A DNA stretch of 64,000 nucleotides from Tessaracoccus caeni (lineage in GTDB: Bacteria > Actinomycetota > Actinomycetes > Propionibacteriales > Propionibacteriaceae), in assembly GCF_029211185.1 (NCBI RefSeq), contig NZ_JARGDO010000021.1, positions 1 through 64,000 on the forward strand, in the 5' to 3' direction. The notes under the pieces are model-generated. The model saw only the letters and a list, made by a program, of their open reading frames with translations. It made no database searches and was not told where the DNA came from. A program made the translations under genes and the position numbers. Positions within the stretch are counted from its first letter, which is position 1. Each line of letters begins with the position of its first letter. Below are positions 1-9,172 of this stretch, one piece after another.

Positions 1-117
1 GTGATCGCTCACTTCAAGAACTGGGGCATCCTGCATACCGACTACCGACGCCCATACCGAACATTCAAAAACACGATCTCCACCGTGGTCGCTCTACACC
101 ACTGGGCCACCGCCTGA
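1..117 (+). mobile_element. Transposase C-terminal fragment (DDE type), cut by the window edge
   Basis: Reading from base 1 gives a 38-residue tail (…HFKNWGILHTDYRRP…HHWATA) ending at TGA 115-117. The phrase HFKNW-ILHTDYRRP is the usual C-terminal end of IS5-like DDE transposases, so an insertion sequence or its remnant enters from the left. I could not place the terminal inverted repeat; it should lie between about 118 and 160. The OLD-like ATPase on the other strand reads through this tail antisense. Family-level assignment is from memory of the motif. Confidence 0.7.
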
Positions 118-1754
118 ATAAGGCTCACTGGATCTTGTATATCGAGTCCGCAAGCCACGAAGGCTTGCTTGATGAGCTCCTCGTTACCTTCGACAAGCGA
201 GGGCTCCAGTGTCGGCCTCGACCAGAAGAAGCGCGCTGAACGTTTGTCTAGTTCCGAGTGCCACGCCGGTGGCTGTGGATCGGGCAGAGGCGTACCGCGC
301 AGGTCTGTATCGGCAACGGCAGCGGCTCGGGTCACGAGTTCGTGATCAGGCGTCGCAAGTAGGCGGATCGGCCACTGCCCGACCTTGTGGCCGACTGGCA
401 GAATCGCAAGTGAGTCGATAAATCCGACGCGTGTCACGTCTTTACCCGCCCAGGCCCGGCCAAGAAGTCTGAGGATGCTGGCCTCGGTGACGCCCTCGAC
501 GATAAGGACTCTGTCAGCGAACAGTGCGGCGGATCGGGTTGCGTCGAGGTGCAGCCGAGTTTGTTGGAACAGCTCGCCCGTGAGCCTCTCGCTCAGTGGC
601 AAATCCGCCACACGGCGTGAGAGTGTTTGGTTCTCGGCGTTCTTTCGGATGATGACAAGTTCTTCGGGATCGCAGGCTGCCGCGAGATCCGCCGAGTGAG
701 TCGTCACGATCACCTGGATGTCGGGGCGGTCTTCAACCAGTCGGCGAAGATAGCGGATGAGGCCGTACTGGAGCTGCGGGTGAAGGTGTGCTTCTGGCTC
801 CTCAATCAAGACCGTCGCGTGAAAGAGTTCAGGATAGAAGGAGTCTGCATCCGCATCGGCAGCCTCTGTTGCTTGGGCGAGCCTTTCCAGCGCGTCCTTG
901 ACTTGACTCTCCTCCGTCACTGCCCCTTCGCCTCCCCCGCCCTGTAGCGGCGTGCTTCCGGGATCTGGAATGCCTGCAAGTGTCACTGCAATATGCAGAA
1001 GGTTAACGTAGCCCAAACTGGACACTTGCAGGCGACGAGCTGCCCCTCGATCCGGTAGCAGCGCCAGGAGCATCTCGAACACTCGTGCAAGATAGGTGTC
1101 ATCGACGGTTTGAGTACCGACGAACGCATGGTGCCCTTGTAGCCCACCACTGATGATCGTGAGATTGTCAGCGATGCGGTCCTCAACGTTCTCGACAAGT
1201 GGGTGTGTTGCGAGCGAACTGAGCATTGCCTCCGCCTGTGCGCGGAGCGATCGAAGACCGCCGGTCTCTGGATGTCTTCGCTCATCGGCACGCAGTAGTT
1301 CGAGAAGAATTCGAGCATCTCGCCGAGACAGATCATCCACTGGATTGCGCAACGCCGGTAAATGCACCAGCCTGATGCTGTCGTACTCGTCGGACGACTC
1401 GAGCGGTCGCCCGGCGCGGACCTGCCCAAGTGAGCGTTCCAGCGGGCGCGCCCAACTCGGCGCATCGAGGCTCCGCCGCCTTCGAAACTGTCCCAGCGCG
1501 CCCTCGTGAGAAGAATCGGTCTCAAACTCGTACTCCACGCGAACCATACGTGGCCTGTCGCCCAGCGCTGTGGCATCGATCGGTGCGAGCCGAGGAAAGC
1601 TACGGGGATGGGCTAGGGCGATCGCTTCGTTAATGGTCGTCTTCCCCGAGCCGTTTGCGCCGAGAATCAGGGAAAAGCGCCCACCCAGCTCGCAGGTAAT
1701 CGGCGAGTTTGCCGACGCCCGATACCCCTGGACCTCAATTCGTTTCAGATACAC
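42..1754 (-). CDS. AAA ATPase with TOPRIM-like domain (OLD-family-like), C-terminus abuts IS remnant
   Basis: Likely an ATP-driven nuclease of the OLD/RecF-like class, last gene of the defence operon. The start is the GTG at 1754, 7 nt after the DUF499 stop; the open frame extends further upstream but only inside the DUF499 gene. Walker A GANGSGKTT is at residues 32-40. Further on come the ABC-type EEPEAHLHPQ Walker B and VIVTTHS, then RVLIVEGVTEA, the first acidic motif of a TOPRIM fold. The family is known to cleave DNA through TOPRIM; metal-binding residues beyond the first Glu are not clear here. The last ~25 codons lie antisense to the transposase fragment at 1-117, so the native C-terminus has probably been replaced. 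Confidence 0.75.
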   Translation of the reverse strand: MYLKRIEVQGYRASANSPITCELGGRFSLILGANGSGKTTINEAIALAHPRSFPRLAPIDATALGDRPRMVRVEYEFETDSSHEGALGQFRRRRSLDAPSWARPLERSLGQVRAGRPLESSDEYDSIRLVHLPALRNPVDDLSRRDARILLELLRADERRHPETGGLRSLRAQAEAMLSSLATHPLVENVEDRIADNLTIISGGLQGHHAFVGTQTVDDTYLARVFEMLLALLPDRGAARRLQVSSLGYVNLLHIAVTLAGIPDPGSTPLQGGGGEGAVTEESQVKDALERLAQATEAADADADSFYPELFHATVLIEEPEAHLHPQLQYGLIRYLRRLVEDRPDIQVIVTTHSADLAAACDPEELVIIRKNAENQTLSRRVADLPLSERLTGELFQQTRLHLDATRSAALFADRVLIVEGVTEASILRLLGRAWAGKDVTRVGFIDSLAILPVGHKVGQWPIRLLATPDHELVTRAAAVADTDLRGTPLPDPQPPAWHSELDKRSARFFWSRPTLEPSLVEGNEELIKQAFVACGLDIQDPVSLIQAVAQWCRATTVEIVFLNVRYGRR

Positions 1755-1761
1755 GCGCTGC

Positions 1762-4700
1762 TCAGCTCTTCTCGAAACCGGAGCTGGGGTCGAACTTGAG
1801 AACCCGGGCGTTCTCTCCGATGGTGCGGATCTCAGACTCGTCGAAGCCCTCCGGCTTGGTGGCCTGGATGTCGATCGTGATCTCGAGCTTTGCTCCCGTG
1901 CCGGCCAGTCGATCAATGATCTCACGGGTCACGTTGCCGATATCGCGGGAGTACCGTTCGGGGTCAATTGTCACTGAGCCAAAGAACCTTGATACGGCTG
2001 GTTCCGGCTCTTCAGCGGCCTCAGACTGCTGCTCGATGCGGCCGACTGGCGTTCCCCAGCTGAGGTCACCAGGCACAGGCGTGAGCGGGCCGTCATCGGG
2101 AGTATGTGTCTCCTGTTGCGCAAGCGAAGCCAACTTGTCTTTGACGATCTGAGTACGGGCACGGCCGGCGGAGACAAGCAATGTGCTGTCGGTGATCTGG
2201 ACTGAGTGCACCGGTGTCTCGCCAGGCAGCATGAGGCCGAGGTACCGGTCTGTCGCATGGTCCTTGCCTGTTGCGATAGCGAACTGCTCGTTGTCCAGCA
2301 GCGCGGTAGACAACGATTTGTCGATCGCGTCGTCGAGAACTTCGCGGCGCACGAGTCTCGGCATGTAGGTATAGCGGGTGAAGTATCCCCACAGCTGACC
2401 AGTCGACAGCTCGCCCCTCTCTTGCCAGACCGCTCCTAGTTCGTTGTGCAGCGTAGTCCCCAAAATCGCAGCGCCGAAGTCGGTGACGAGTTGGTCCTCG
2501 CGGGCGAGCTTTGTGCTGACGCGCTCCGCGAGCGAGCGTCCGCCAGAATCGGGCACGCGGTCGGCGACAAGCTCGAAGGGCTTGGTGGGGTCGAACTGCT
2601 CAGGGTAAATGGCCCAGATAAAGGTGTCGCGGATGCGGTCAAAAACCGTCTGATCGAGCCGAGCCACCCAGTCATCGGTCTGCTTACGCTGCTGTGTCGA
2701 TAGGTTGAGGCTGTCGCTAGTGGACTGGACTTTCTGCCACCCCAAGTAGCTGCGAGTGGCCGCTTCGAGGCTTTCCAGCTGGCTCTTGTCCGCGAGCAGG
2801 AAGATCAAGGTGTTGCGATGGATACGCTGGCTGGCACCCTTGCTCTCGATAGCGTCGCGAACCCAGGCATGCGCCGGTGAGTCGGTACCATCTTGCTTGC
2901 GCCGGGCGTGCCTTGGATGAGCGACGACGAGTCGTGTGTCCTCGAGATCCGGAATATCTGCAGAGGATGCGGGCGCAACATGAACTCGATCAAAGAGGCC
3001 CCGTGAGCGCTCTTCAGCCCGTAGGCGTCGGCTGATCTCGTTCCAGACAGTCTCGACATCCTCACGGAGTCGCTCGGCGTAGTCGTTCGCGGTCTTCGTG
3101 ACCGAGGGTTGCGTGTCGAACCAGTAGTGGCCCTGTTCCTCGTAGAAGTACGTCGAGCGCTGCGCTAGCAGTTCGACGGCGCTGCCGAAGTTGCCGAGCG
3201 TGTCGCCGGGGATCGCGGTGCCGAGCCAGAGGTACTGCTTGTCGAGTCCCTTCCGTGCGCTCTTGCTTCGCGGGGCGGCACCCATGAAGATCGTGCGGGC
3301 GATGCGCTGGGTGACGAACCGTTGGCCGAGGTTGGGGCGGTCGAGGTCGATCCGCTGTGCAGTTGATCCGGGGCCGTCGATGTCGGAGTCGATGATCGGC
3401 TTCCACTGGTCTTCGAGGTACTGCGTCAGGTCCGTGTTCACGGTCGTCGCATCCAGGGGCACGTTGCCGGGCAGGATCAGAGGCGAGGTGTCGTTGGATG
3501 CCCACAGCTCGTGCACGATCGACGAGACCAGCTTCAGCACACCTCGCGTACGCTGGAACCGCTCCAGCGTCGACCAGTCCTCATACAGCCGATCGAGCAG
3601 CTCGGGATGCAACGGATAGGAGGCGCGGATGCGCATCTCGTAGTCGGCGTTCGATGCCACCGTCTCCCTCGGGAAAAGCGCACCATTGCTCAAATAGAGA
3701 CTCGCGAAGCTGCGCGCCACAGCAGAGATGGTGGTGAGCCCCTCGGCGTTCGGCGCCTGGAACAGGCGACGGCGCACGATCTCAAAGGACTCGTCCTTGC
3801 TCGACGGACGCCACTGGTCCGCGACGCGACGGATCACGTTCTGAAGGCGCTCCAGTGCAAGCTGACCGTTTGTGCCACCGATCTCGATGTCGCTCCCGTG
3901 TCCCTCGGTGCCCGTATCGGATGCCGGGATCGATACCACGAGCATCACACCCGGCACGGAACGCACGATCTCAGTCAGGGACTGAGCAAAGGTGAACTGC
4001 GTCTCGAACGAACCGGACGGGAGTTCTTTGTCGGTGACGAGCTGTCGCGCATAGGCGACCCATTCATCGATCAGGATCAGCGACGGCGAGTACCGCACGA
4101 TCAGGGTGCGTAGCGCCTCGCCAGGGTTGGTGCCAGCACGGTCGTCCTCGGCGATCAGGTCGTAGGCTTCGCGCCCACCCAACTGCCAGGCAAGTTCGCC
4201 CCACAGGGTACGGACCTCAGTGCCATCCTCCTTGAGGATCCGAGCGCCGGCCTGCAGGTAGGTACCGACCAGCGCGACACGCTTGACGTCGAGCGCACCG
4301 AGGTCGGGGTTGCCGTTCGCGGCGATGAGTTCTTGGAGTTCCTGCGGAAAGCTCTTGGCCGGTGTGCCGCTGAACAGGTGGTACAAGGCGAGCATCGAGT
4401 GGGTCTTGCCGCCACCGAAGTTGGTCTGAAGGTTCACCACCGGGCTCGCCCCGGCCTCACCGTTCACCCGCCGCAGCGCACGCGACAGCAGATCACGCAG
4501 ACCCTCGGTGAGATAGGTGCGGGTGAAGAACTCAACCGGGTCGCCGTACTCCGGGCTCGTTGCCTGCCCGGTGTGGACCACGTGCAGATCGGCCGCGAAC
4601 TCTGAGGCGGTGAACGCGCCACGGGCCACGTCATCGTGGGGGCGGATCACCTCGCGCCACGGACGAAGCCCGGAACCGGGATCGAGGGACACCTTGGTGC

Positions 4701-5157
4701 GCTTGACTTGCTTACGGGTCTGATCCTCGAACACCGTGCGCTGCAGATCGACACGGAGCTTCCGAACGTCCTCGGCGGAATCCACCGCGCCGACGGCGTG
4801 GAGCAGACGCTCAATCGTGTCCAGCGCGCGGGCGGCGTCGTCGGAACTGAAGGGCTCGTTGTGAGCCCACAGGTTCCGGGTCTCTCGCAGCTCGGACGCA
4901 AAGCCCTGCTGGGCGCGGGACAACACATCCTTGAAGTGGTAGCCCTGCTCCGTGACGGCGCGAAGCTGCACCTGAACGTCATGCTTCGTCATCGTGCGCA
5001 GCGGACCACCCCGGCGCTGGGCGTCTTCCTTCGCCCACGCCGTAGGCCAGTCAGCGGTCTTGTAGGCGCGCGTCATCACTTCATCGACCTCATCGACGAG
5101 TCCTTCGGAGAGAAGGTCGAACGCCTTGCCCACTCGATCCCGGTTGTTCAACGCCAT
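1762..5157 (-). CDS. DUF499 (COG1483-type) ATPase with Swt1-like HEPN N-terminus
   Basis: Large ATPase (1131 aa) of a phage-defence-type operon. Residues 1-140 resemble the Swt1-family HEPN domain and carry R94-NLWA-H99, the RX4-6H motif of HEPN ribonucleases. Walker A (NFGGGKTHS) is at about 246-254, and a Walker B-like LILIDEW lies near 360. The remainder matches the DUF499 pattern by eye. A strong AGGAGG lies just upstream of ATG 5157. DUF499 proteins are known to co-occur with DUF1156 methylases and SNF2 helicases, exactly the neighbours here. The exact role in defence is not established; nucleic-acid-responsive motor plus RNase is an inference. Confidence 0.85.
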   Translation of the reverse strand: MALNNRDRVGKAFDLLSEGLVDEVDEVMTRAYKTADWPTAWAKEDAQRRGGPLRTMTKHDVQVQLRAVTEQGYHFKDVLSRAQQGFASELRETRNLWAHNEPFSSDDAARALDTIERLLHAVGAVDSAEDVRKLRVDLQRTVFEDQTRKQVKRTKVSLDPGSGLRPWREVIRPHDDVARGAFTASEFAADLHVVHTGQATSPEYGDPVEFFTRTYLTEGLRDLLSRALRRVNGEAGASPVVNLQTNFGGGKTHSMLALYHLFSGTPAKSFPQELQELIAANGNPDLGALDVKRVALVGTYLQAGARILKEDGTEVRTLWGELAWQLGGREAYDLIAEDDRAGTNPGEALRTLIVRYSPSLILIDEWVAYARQLVTDKELPSGSFETQFTFAQSLTEIVRSVPGVMLVVSIPASDTGTEGHGSDIEIGGTNGQLALERLQNVIRRVADQWRPSSKDESFEIVRRRLFQAPNAEGLTTISAVARSFASLYLSNGALFPRETVASNADYEMRIRASYPLHPELLDRLYEDWSTLERFQRTRGVLKLVSSIVHELWASNDTSPLILPGNVPLDATTVNTDLTQYLEDQWKPIIDSDIDGPGSTAQRIDLDRPNLGQRFVTQRIARTIFMGAAPRSKSARKGLDKQYLWLGTAIPGDTLGNFGSAVELLAQRSTYFYEEQGHYWFDTQPSVTKTANDYAERLREDVETVWNEISRRLRAEERSRGLFDRVHVAPASSADIPDLEDTRLVVAHPRHARRKQDGTDSPAHAWVRDAIESKGASQRIHRNTLIFLLADKSQLESLEAATRSYLGWQKVQSTSDSLNLSTQQRKQTDDWVARLDQTVFDRIRDTFIWAIYPEQFDPTKPFELVADRVPDSGGRSLAERVSTKLAREDQLVTDFGAAILGTTLHNELGAVWQERGELSTGQLWGYFTRYTYMPRLVRREVLDDAIDKSLSTALLDNEQFAIATGKDHATDRYLGLMLPGETPVHSVQITDSTLLVSAGRARTQIVKDKLASLAQQETHTPDDGPLTPVPGDLSWGTPVGRIEQQSEAAEEPEPAVSRFFGSVTIDPERYSRDIGNVTREIIDRLAGTGAKLEITIDIQATKPEGFDESEIRTIGENARVLKFDPSSGFEKS

Positions 5158-5218
5158 CGTTTCCTCCTAGAACCCACTACTTGCTGCCGACGAGGCCGCG
5201 TGCAGCCCTTGCCAATGC

Positions 5219-6337
5219 CTACTCATCGATGTCCTCCTCGGAGGCGGCGATGAGCTGCCTCCGAGTGATCCGCTCCTGCGCCTCCCGATAGATCGCCTGG
5301 ATTCGCGCTTGGAGTTCCGCTTTCGGTGGGAGTGTTGTCCAATACTCGGCGACCACGATCCCATCCTTGTGCATCTCCAGCAGCTCGATCTGCTCTCGAC
5401 TGGCCTCGGTGCACAAGATGAGACCGATGGGCGCGTGCTCGTCTTCTTGACGCTCGTACCGATTCAGCCACTTCAGGTAGAAGTCCATCTGCCCCTTGTA
5501 GCTCGGCTTGAACTTCCCGATCTTGAGCTCAACGGCGATCAGCCGGCGCAGCGGGCGGGAAAAGAACAGCAGGTCAAGGTGGTAGTCGTCGCCATCGAAA
5601 GTCATGCGCTTCTGGCGCTCGATGAAGGCCCAGCCTCGGCCAACCTCGAGCAGCACAGGCTCCAGCGCCCTCACGATCGCCTCCTCGAGTTCGCTCTCTC
5701 GGAAGGAGTCATGCAGTCCGAGCATGTCTAGCAGCATCGGGTCGCGGAACGCGTCAAGCGGTATAGCTGACCCCTCTGGGATCTGAGAGTCAGCGATCTC
5801 GCGGCGCTCGAATGCCTTCCGCTCGATCACGTGGCGGAGTTCGCGCACGCTGAGTCTTCGGGCAATCGCCTCATCGATGTAGAAGGCCCGTGCCTCGGGT
5901 GTCTTGACAGGCAAGATCGCCTTGAAGTGTGTCCAACTCAATTGTTGCGCCAGCGGGGCAACAATCTCGGGGTCGGGAAACTGCTGGGCGAACCTGACCA
6001 TCCGCGTCAGGTTGGTGCGATCAAATCCCCGACCGAAACGCTCGCCCAATTGTTGCCCCAGCGAGGCAACAATCTCCTGGCCATAACCTGCACGGCTCTC
6101 CTTGAGCAACTCGACATCGACCATGCGGCCAATCCGCCAGTTCATCAGCGTCAGCGCTGCGTTGGCCTGCGAAGCCACCACAGCGCGAGTCTGCTCGATC
6201 AGCAGCGAGACGCGATCAACGAGTTCGCCGCCTTCGGTGCTGGCGGACTCTGCGAGGGCCCGGAACGGAGAGAGACCGTCGTCAGATTGGTGCCTCACGG
6301 TGGCACCAATCTGAGCTTCGTCCGGGTTCCGAGCCAT
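5219..6337 (-). CDS. PDDEXK nuclease, DUF1016/YhcG family
   Basis: Predicted Mg-dependent nuclease (372 aa). The N-terminal half is the DUF1016 helical region with the family's doubled IV-x-L-x-QQL phrase (residues 89-98 and 125-134). The C-terminal half holds a PD-(D/E)XK core: D255 in HLDLLFF, then E270-L-K272 in AVELKIGKF, followed by GQMDFYLKWL. It starts 3 nt downstream of the methyltransferase stop, so translation is probably coupled. Family members are often encoded with restriction-modification genes. A 12-bp perfect hairpin (6283-6313) covers codons 9-19. The cleavage target is unknown. Confidence 0.88.
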   Translation of the reverse strand: MARNPDEAQIGATVRHQSDDGLSPFRALAESASTEGGELVDRVSLLIEQTRAVVASQANAALTLMNWRIGRMVDVELLKESRAGYGQEIVASLGQQLGERFGRGFDRTNLTRMVRFAQQFPDPEIVAPLAQQLSWTHFKAILPVKTPEARAFYIDEAIARRLSVRELRHVIERKAFERREIADSQIPEGSAIPLDAFRDPMLLDMLGLHDSFRESELEEAIVRALEPVLLEVGRGWAFIERQKRMTFDGDDYHLDLLFFSRPLRRLIAVELKIGKFKPSYKGQMDFYLKWLNRYERQEDEHAPIGLILCTEASREQIELLEMHKDGIVVAEYWTTLPPKAELQARIQAIYREAQERITRRQLIAASEEDIDE

Positions 6338-6340
6338 GAC

Positions 6341-9172
6341 CTAATCCTCGTCCTCATCGAAGTCGAATGCCTGCTGCGGCGAACGCGGAGTCGAGGCGAA
6401 CTTGCGCGCCTGCTCGTTCACGTCGCCCCAAGCACTCACCAGACCGTTGAAGAGGATCGCGTCCTTCGTGTCCTTCTTCTTCTCCGCCTCGTGGAACAGC
6501 AGGAAGCCCAACTCCTTCACCGCATCCAGGTTCACGCGCGTCTGCACCGACGGCAGCAGCTCAGCCACCTTGTCGGCACCCTCCTTGGCCATCACCGCAG
6601 CGAGCCGGACGGTCGCCTCCCACACGCTGACGCGCTCGTCGGCTGTGGCGTCCCAGGTGCCGTCAAGCTGTGCCGGGGGTAGGAGTTGGGCCTTGCCGCC
6701 TTTTGCCTCGAAAATGCCGCCGCGCTCCAGAGCACCGACTGATGTGTCGGAGGAACGGGCGAGCTGGTCGGCGATGCCTGAATTCTCCTGGCCCCAGCCG
6801 TACTGTCGGTACCACTTCACGGCGAAACGCGTGTCCGGGTCAAAGTCGGACTCCTGCTCACCGATCACCTCGTCAAGCGTTGAGTTGATGAGCAGTAGCG
6901 CATCCTTCACGCTCATGTCCGATCCATCGGCCTCACGCACGCGTGAGTATCGAGAGAACACCGAGATACCCGGACCAATCGCGGCCTGCGCCAAGTCAAC
7001 CGGCGCAATCGAACCCTGGATGAGCTTGCGCAGCGCCTCAGGAAGTTCCGACTTCAGTGCCGCGACAAACGCGCGACGCGTCGTCGCTGGCGCATTCTCG
7101 GGTCTGGGCCTGCACGAAAGGACGATAGAAGATGCCAGCGCGTTTGTTCCGACACTGATCATCCTCCCTCCGCGCTCACTGCGCATGGGCCAAGTTGCCG
7201 TGATCTCCCACCCTGCGTCGATAAGGCCGCTGAGCAGAGTGTGCCAGCCAGTCGAGGATGTTCCGGCATCTCGCGTGTCTTGTTGCTTGTAGGCGTAGTA
7301 AACAGTCAGCGGAATAGATTCAGTTGCACCAGCACGCACGCGCTTGAATACAGTGTTGAAGCCTTCGACAAAGAATTCCTCAGCGCCAACTCGCCCATTG
7401 TGACGGTTAGGGTTCGCGACCAACTCATCGGTCTTGGGAGTGAGCATGGTCCCGACTGTGCCGGCTTGTATGTCGCGGAGTGACCTGCGCAACCAGACGT
7501 AGAAGAAATCCGACAGGTCAGAGTAGCCGATGTTGTCGTAGTACGGAGGGTCCGTAGATACGGCTACATGTGCGTAGTCACGTGCCATCGCATTTGCCTG
7601 TTCCGCAGTTCCCTCGACTCCACAAGGTAGACGCTCTATGGCTTTCGCAGCCGTCTCAACCGAGACTCCGAGGTCTCCGGCCGCACCAGCGAACGGGTTA
7701 ACTTCCACATAGTCCCAGGTCATTGGTATCGCCTGCCGCGCGAATAGGTTGCGGGCTTGATCACGACCGTTGGACCAGGACACAAGGCTATTGTTCAGGT
7801 CGGCGGTGCGGCTCACGGCGAGCGCAAGATAGGTTGCCACTGCATCGGCATACGCTTCGGCTCCCAGTCCACCTCTTTCGAGCCTATCTCCGCTCTCCAC
7901 GCCAGCGGCGCGCGCATCCTCAAGAACACGTTCGCGCACTTCAATCACGAGGTCGCTCAGGGTTGACAGCGTAACAAGCTGCCGGTTCGTGAAGGCGTCA
8001 GCCCAGGTAGGCATCCCGTACATGGGCAACCGGTCCACATCATGGTTGCGCGTGGGAACCTCTTGCGTGGGTACTTCGAGAGGCCGTTCCACATTGGCCG
8101 AATCAGCGTGCCGGGCCTCAGGCGAAACGTAAACTCGTCCGCCTCCACTTTCTGCGACGATTCCGATGAGGTGTGCCCCCATTCGCTTCGCCTTGGCTTC
8201 AGCGCGGATGTAGGCATTCGGGATGACAGTCGAGTCACCAATTGCGCGACCGTTTCCCCGAATCACGGTACCGTCTTCAGGCCCAATTGGGCCATCCTTG
8301 GTGTGACGGACTTCGTAGCGGACGCGATCGTCCACGACGGTTGCCTCGACCCAGGTCTCCTTCCCCTTCTTCTTGCTGAGCCACCAAGAGCGTACGAGCG
8401 GGACCTCGATCGGATTCGCAGGGTTGGGGCTCATGATCGTACGCGCCCATATCCAGGCGATCACGGGACACTCGCCGTTTCCGGGCACGTTTACCGTGGG
8501 GTAGAGATGGCCGATGCGCGACTGTGCCTCGGCATGTATCCACCCACCGTACTTGCGCACGTCCTCAGCAAGACCCTCAGCGCGTGACCAACTGTTGCGG
8601 GTTCCCTCGGTCCCCGGAAACACGGGAATCCAGTCGGCGAACTTCGACGGTATCTCAATGAGCGCCTTGTTGATGAGCACAGCTAACGGGTTCAAGTCAC
8701 TGGCGTGGGCTTCAAGGCCGAGACGCTGTGCTTCCAGCGGGATTGCACCGCCTCCAGCGAAGGGGTCGAGCACAGCAGGCAACTCGCCGTCGTTGCTCTT
8801 GCGAATCTCATCGCGAGCCTGTCGGAGGATCGTCTCGTCGTTGCTGTTTTCCCACACGACGAGCTTCTCGATCAGCGCATGGAGTCGGGCGCGTTCGGCG
8901 TCTTGCGCTTCCACCGTGGGGAACTCGTCGGGTCGTGACGAGGGATCATCGACGAGCTGTGCGAACAGGACCGCTCGTGCAGCTGCGAGTGGTCGGCGCG
9001 CCCAGTACAGGTGCAGGGTCGATGGGTGGCCATGCCGGATCGACTTCTCCCGAGATGCTTCAGCGTTGATCGCTTCGAGTGGAAGCGAGACTTCGATGAG
9101 CTTCTTCTTGGGTGCGTCGGTCACGGTGCTTCTCTCGCTGGCGTTGGTCTGGTTGTCGGTGGTGTGGGTCAT
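6341..9172 (-). CDS. DUF1156 (COG1743-type) adenine-specific DNA methyltransferase
   Basis: DNA methyltransferase of 943 aa. Residues 21-70 match DUF1156 (KKLIEVSLPLEAIN…HLYWARRPLAA). The SAM-binding motif I is DPFAGGG (136-142) and the catalytic motif IV is DPPYYDN (541-547), as in N6-adenine methylases. It overlaps the helicase by ATGA, so the two are made together. In relatives I recall, a zinc-ribbon CPNPACG precedes VPLVRSWWLSKK; here the corresponding stretch near residue 249 is SPNPANP, so two cysteines are missing. It probably marks self DNA for the helicase/nuclease partners; the target site cannot be read from sequence. Confidence 0.9.
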   Translation of the reverse strand: MTHTTDNQTNASERSTVTDAPKKKLIEVSLPLEAINAEASREKSIRHGHPSTLHLYWARRPLAAARAVLFAQLVDDPSSRPDEFPTVEAQDAERARLHALIEKLVVWENSNDETILRQARDEIRKSNDGELPAVLDPFAGGGAIPLEAQRLGLEAHASDLNPLAVLINKALIEIPSKFADWIPVFPGTEGTRNSWSRAEGLAEDVRKYGGWIHAEAQSRIGHLYPTVNVPGNGECPVIAWIWARTIMSPNPANPIEVPLVRSWWLSKKKGKETWVEATVVDDRVRYEVRHTKDGPIGPEDGTVIRGNGRAIGDSTVIPNAYIRAEAKAKRMGAHLIGIVAESGGGRVYVSPEARHADSANVERPLEVPTQEVPTRNHDVDRLPMYGMPTWADAFTNRQLVTLSTLSDLVIEVRERVLEDARAAGVESGDRLERGGLGAEAYADAVATYLALAVSRTADLNNSLVSWSNGRDQARNLFARQAIPMTWDYVEVNPFAGAAGDLGVSVETAAKAIERLPCGVEGTAEQANAMARDYAHVAVSTDPPYYDNIGYSDLSDFFYVWLRRSLRDIQAGTVGTMLTPKTDELVANPNRHNGRVGAEEFFVEGFNTVFKRVRAGATESIPLTVYYAYKQQDTRDAGTSSTGWHTLLSGLIDAGWEITATWPMRSERGGRMISVGTNALASSIVLSCRPRPENAPATTRRAFVAALKSELPEALRKLIQGSIAPVDLAQAAIGPGISVFSRYSRVREADGSDMSVKDALLLINSTLDEVIGEQESDFDPDTRFAVKWYRQYGWGQENSGIADQLARSSDTSVGALERGGIFEAKGGKAQLLPPAQLDGTWDATADERVSVWEATVRLAAVMAKEGADKVAELLPSVQTRVNLDAVKELGFLLFHEAEKKKDTKDAILFNGLVSAWGDVNEQARKFASTPRSPQQAFDFDEDED

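Noticed and set aside
5941-6073. Two palindromes (ATTGTTGC…GCAACAAT) 108 nt apart inside the PDDEXK gene
   Set aside because: They encode the doubled IV-A-x-L-x-QQL phrase that the DUF1016 family has at protein level, so the DNA symmetry follows from codon use.
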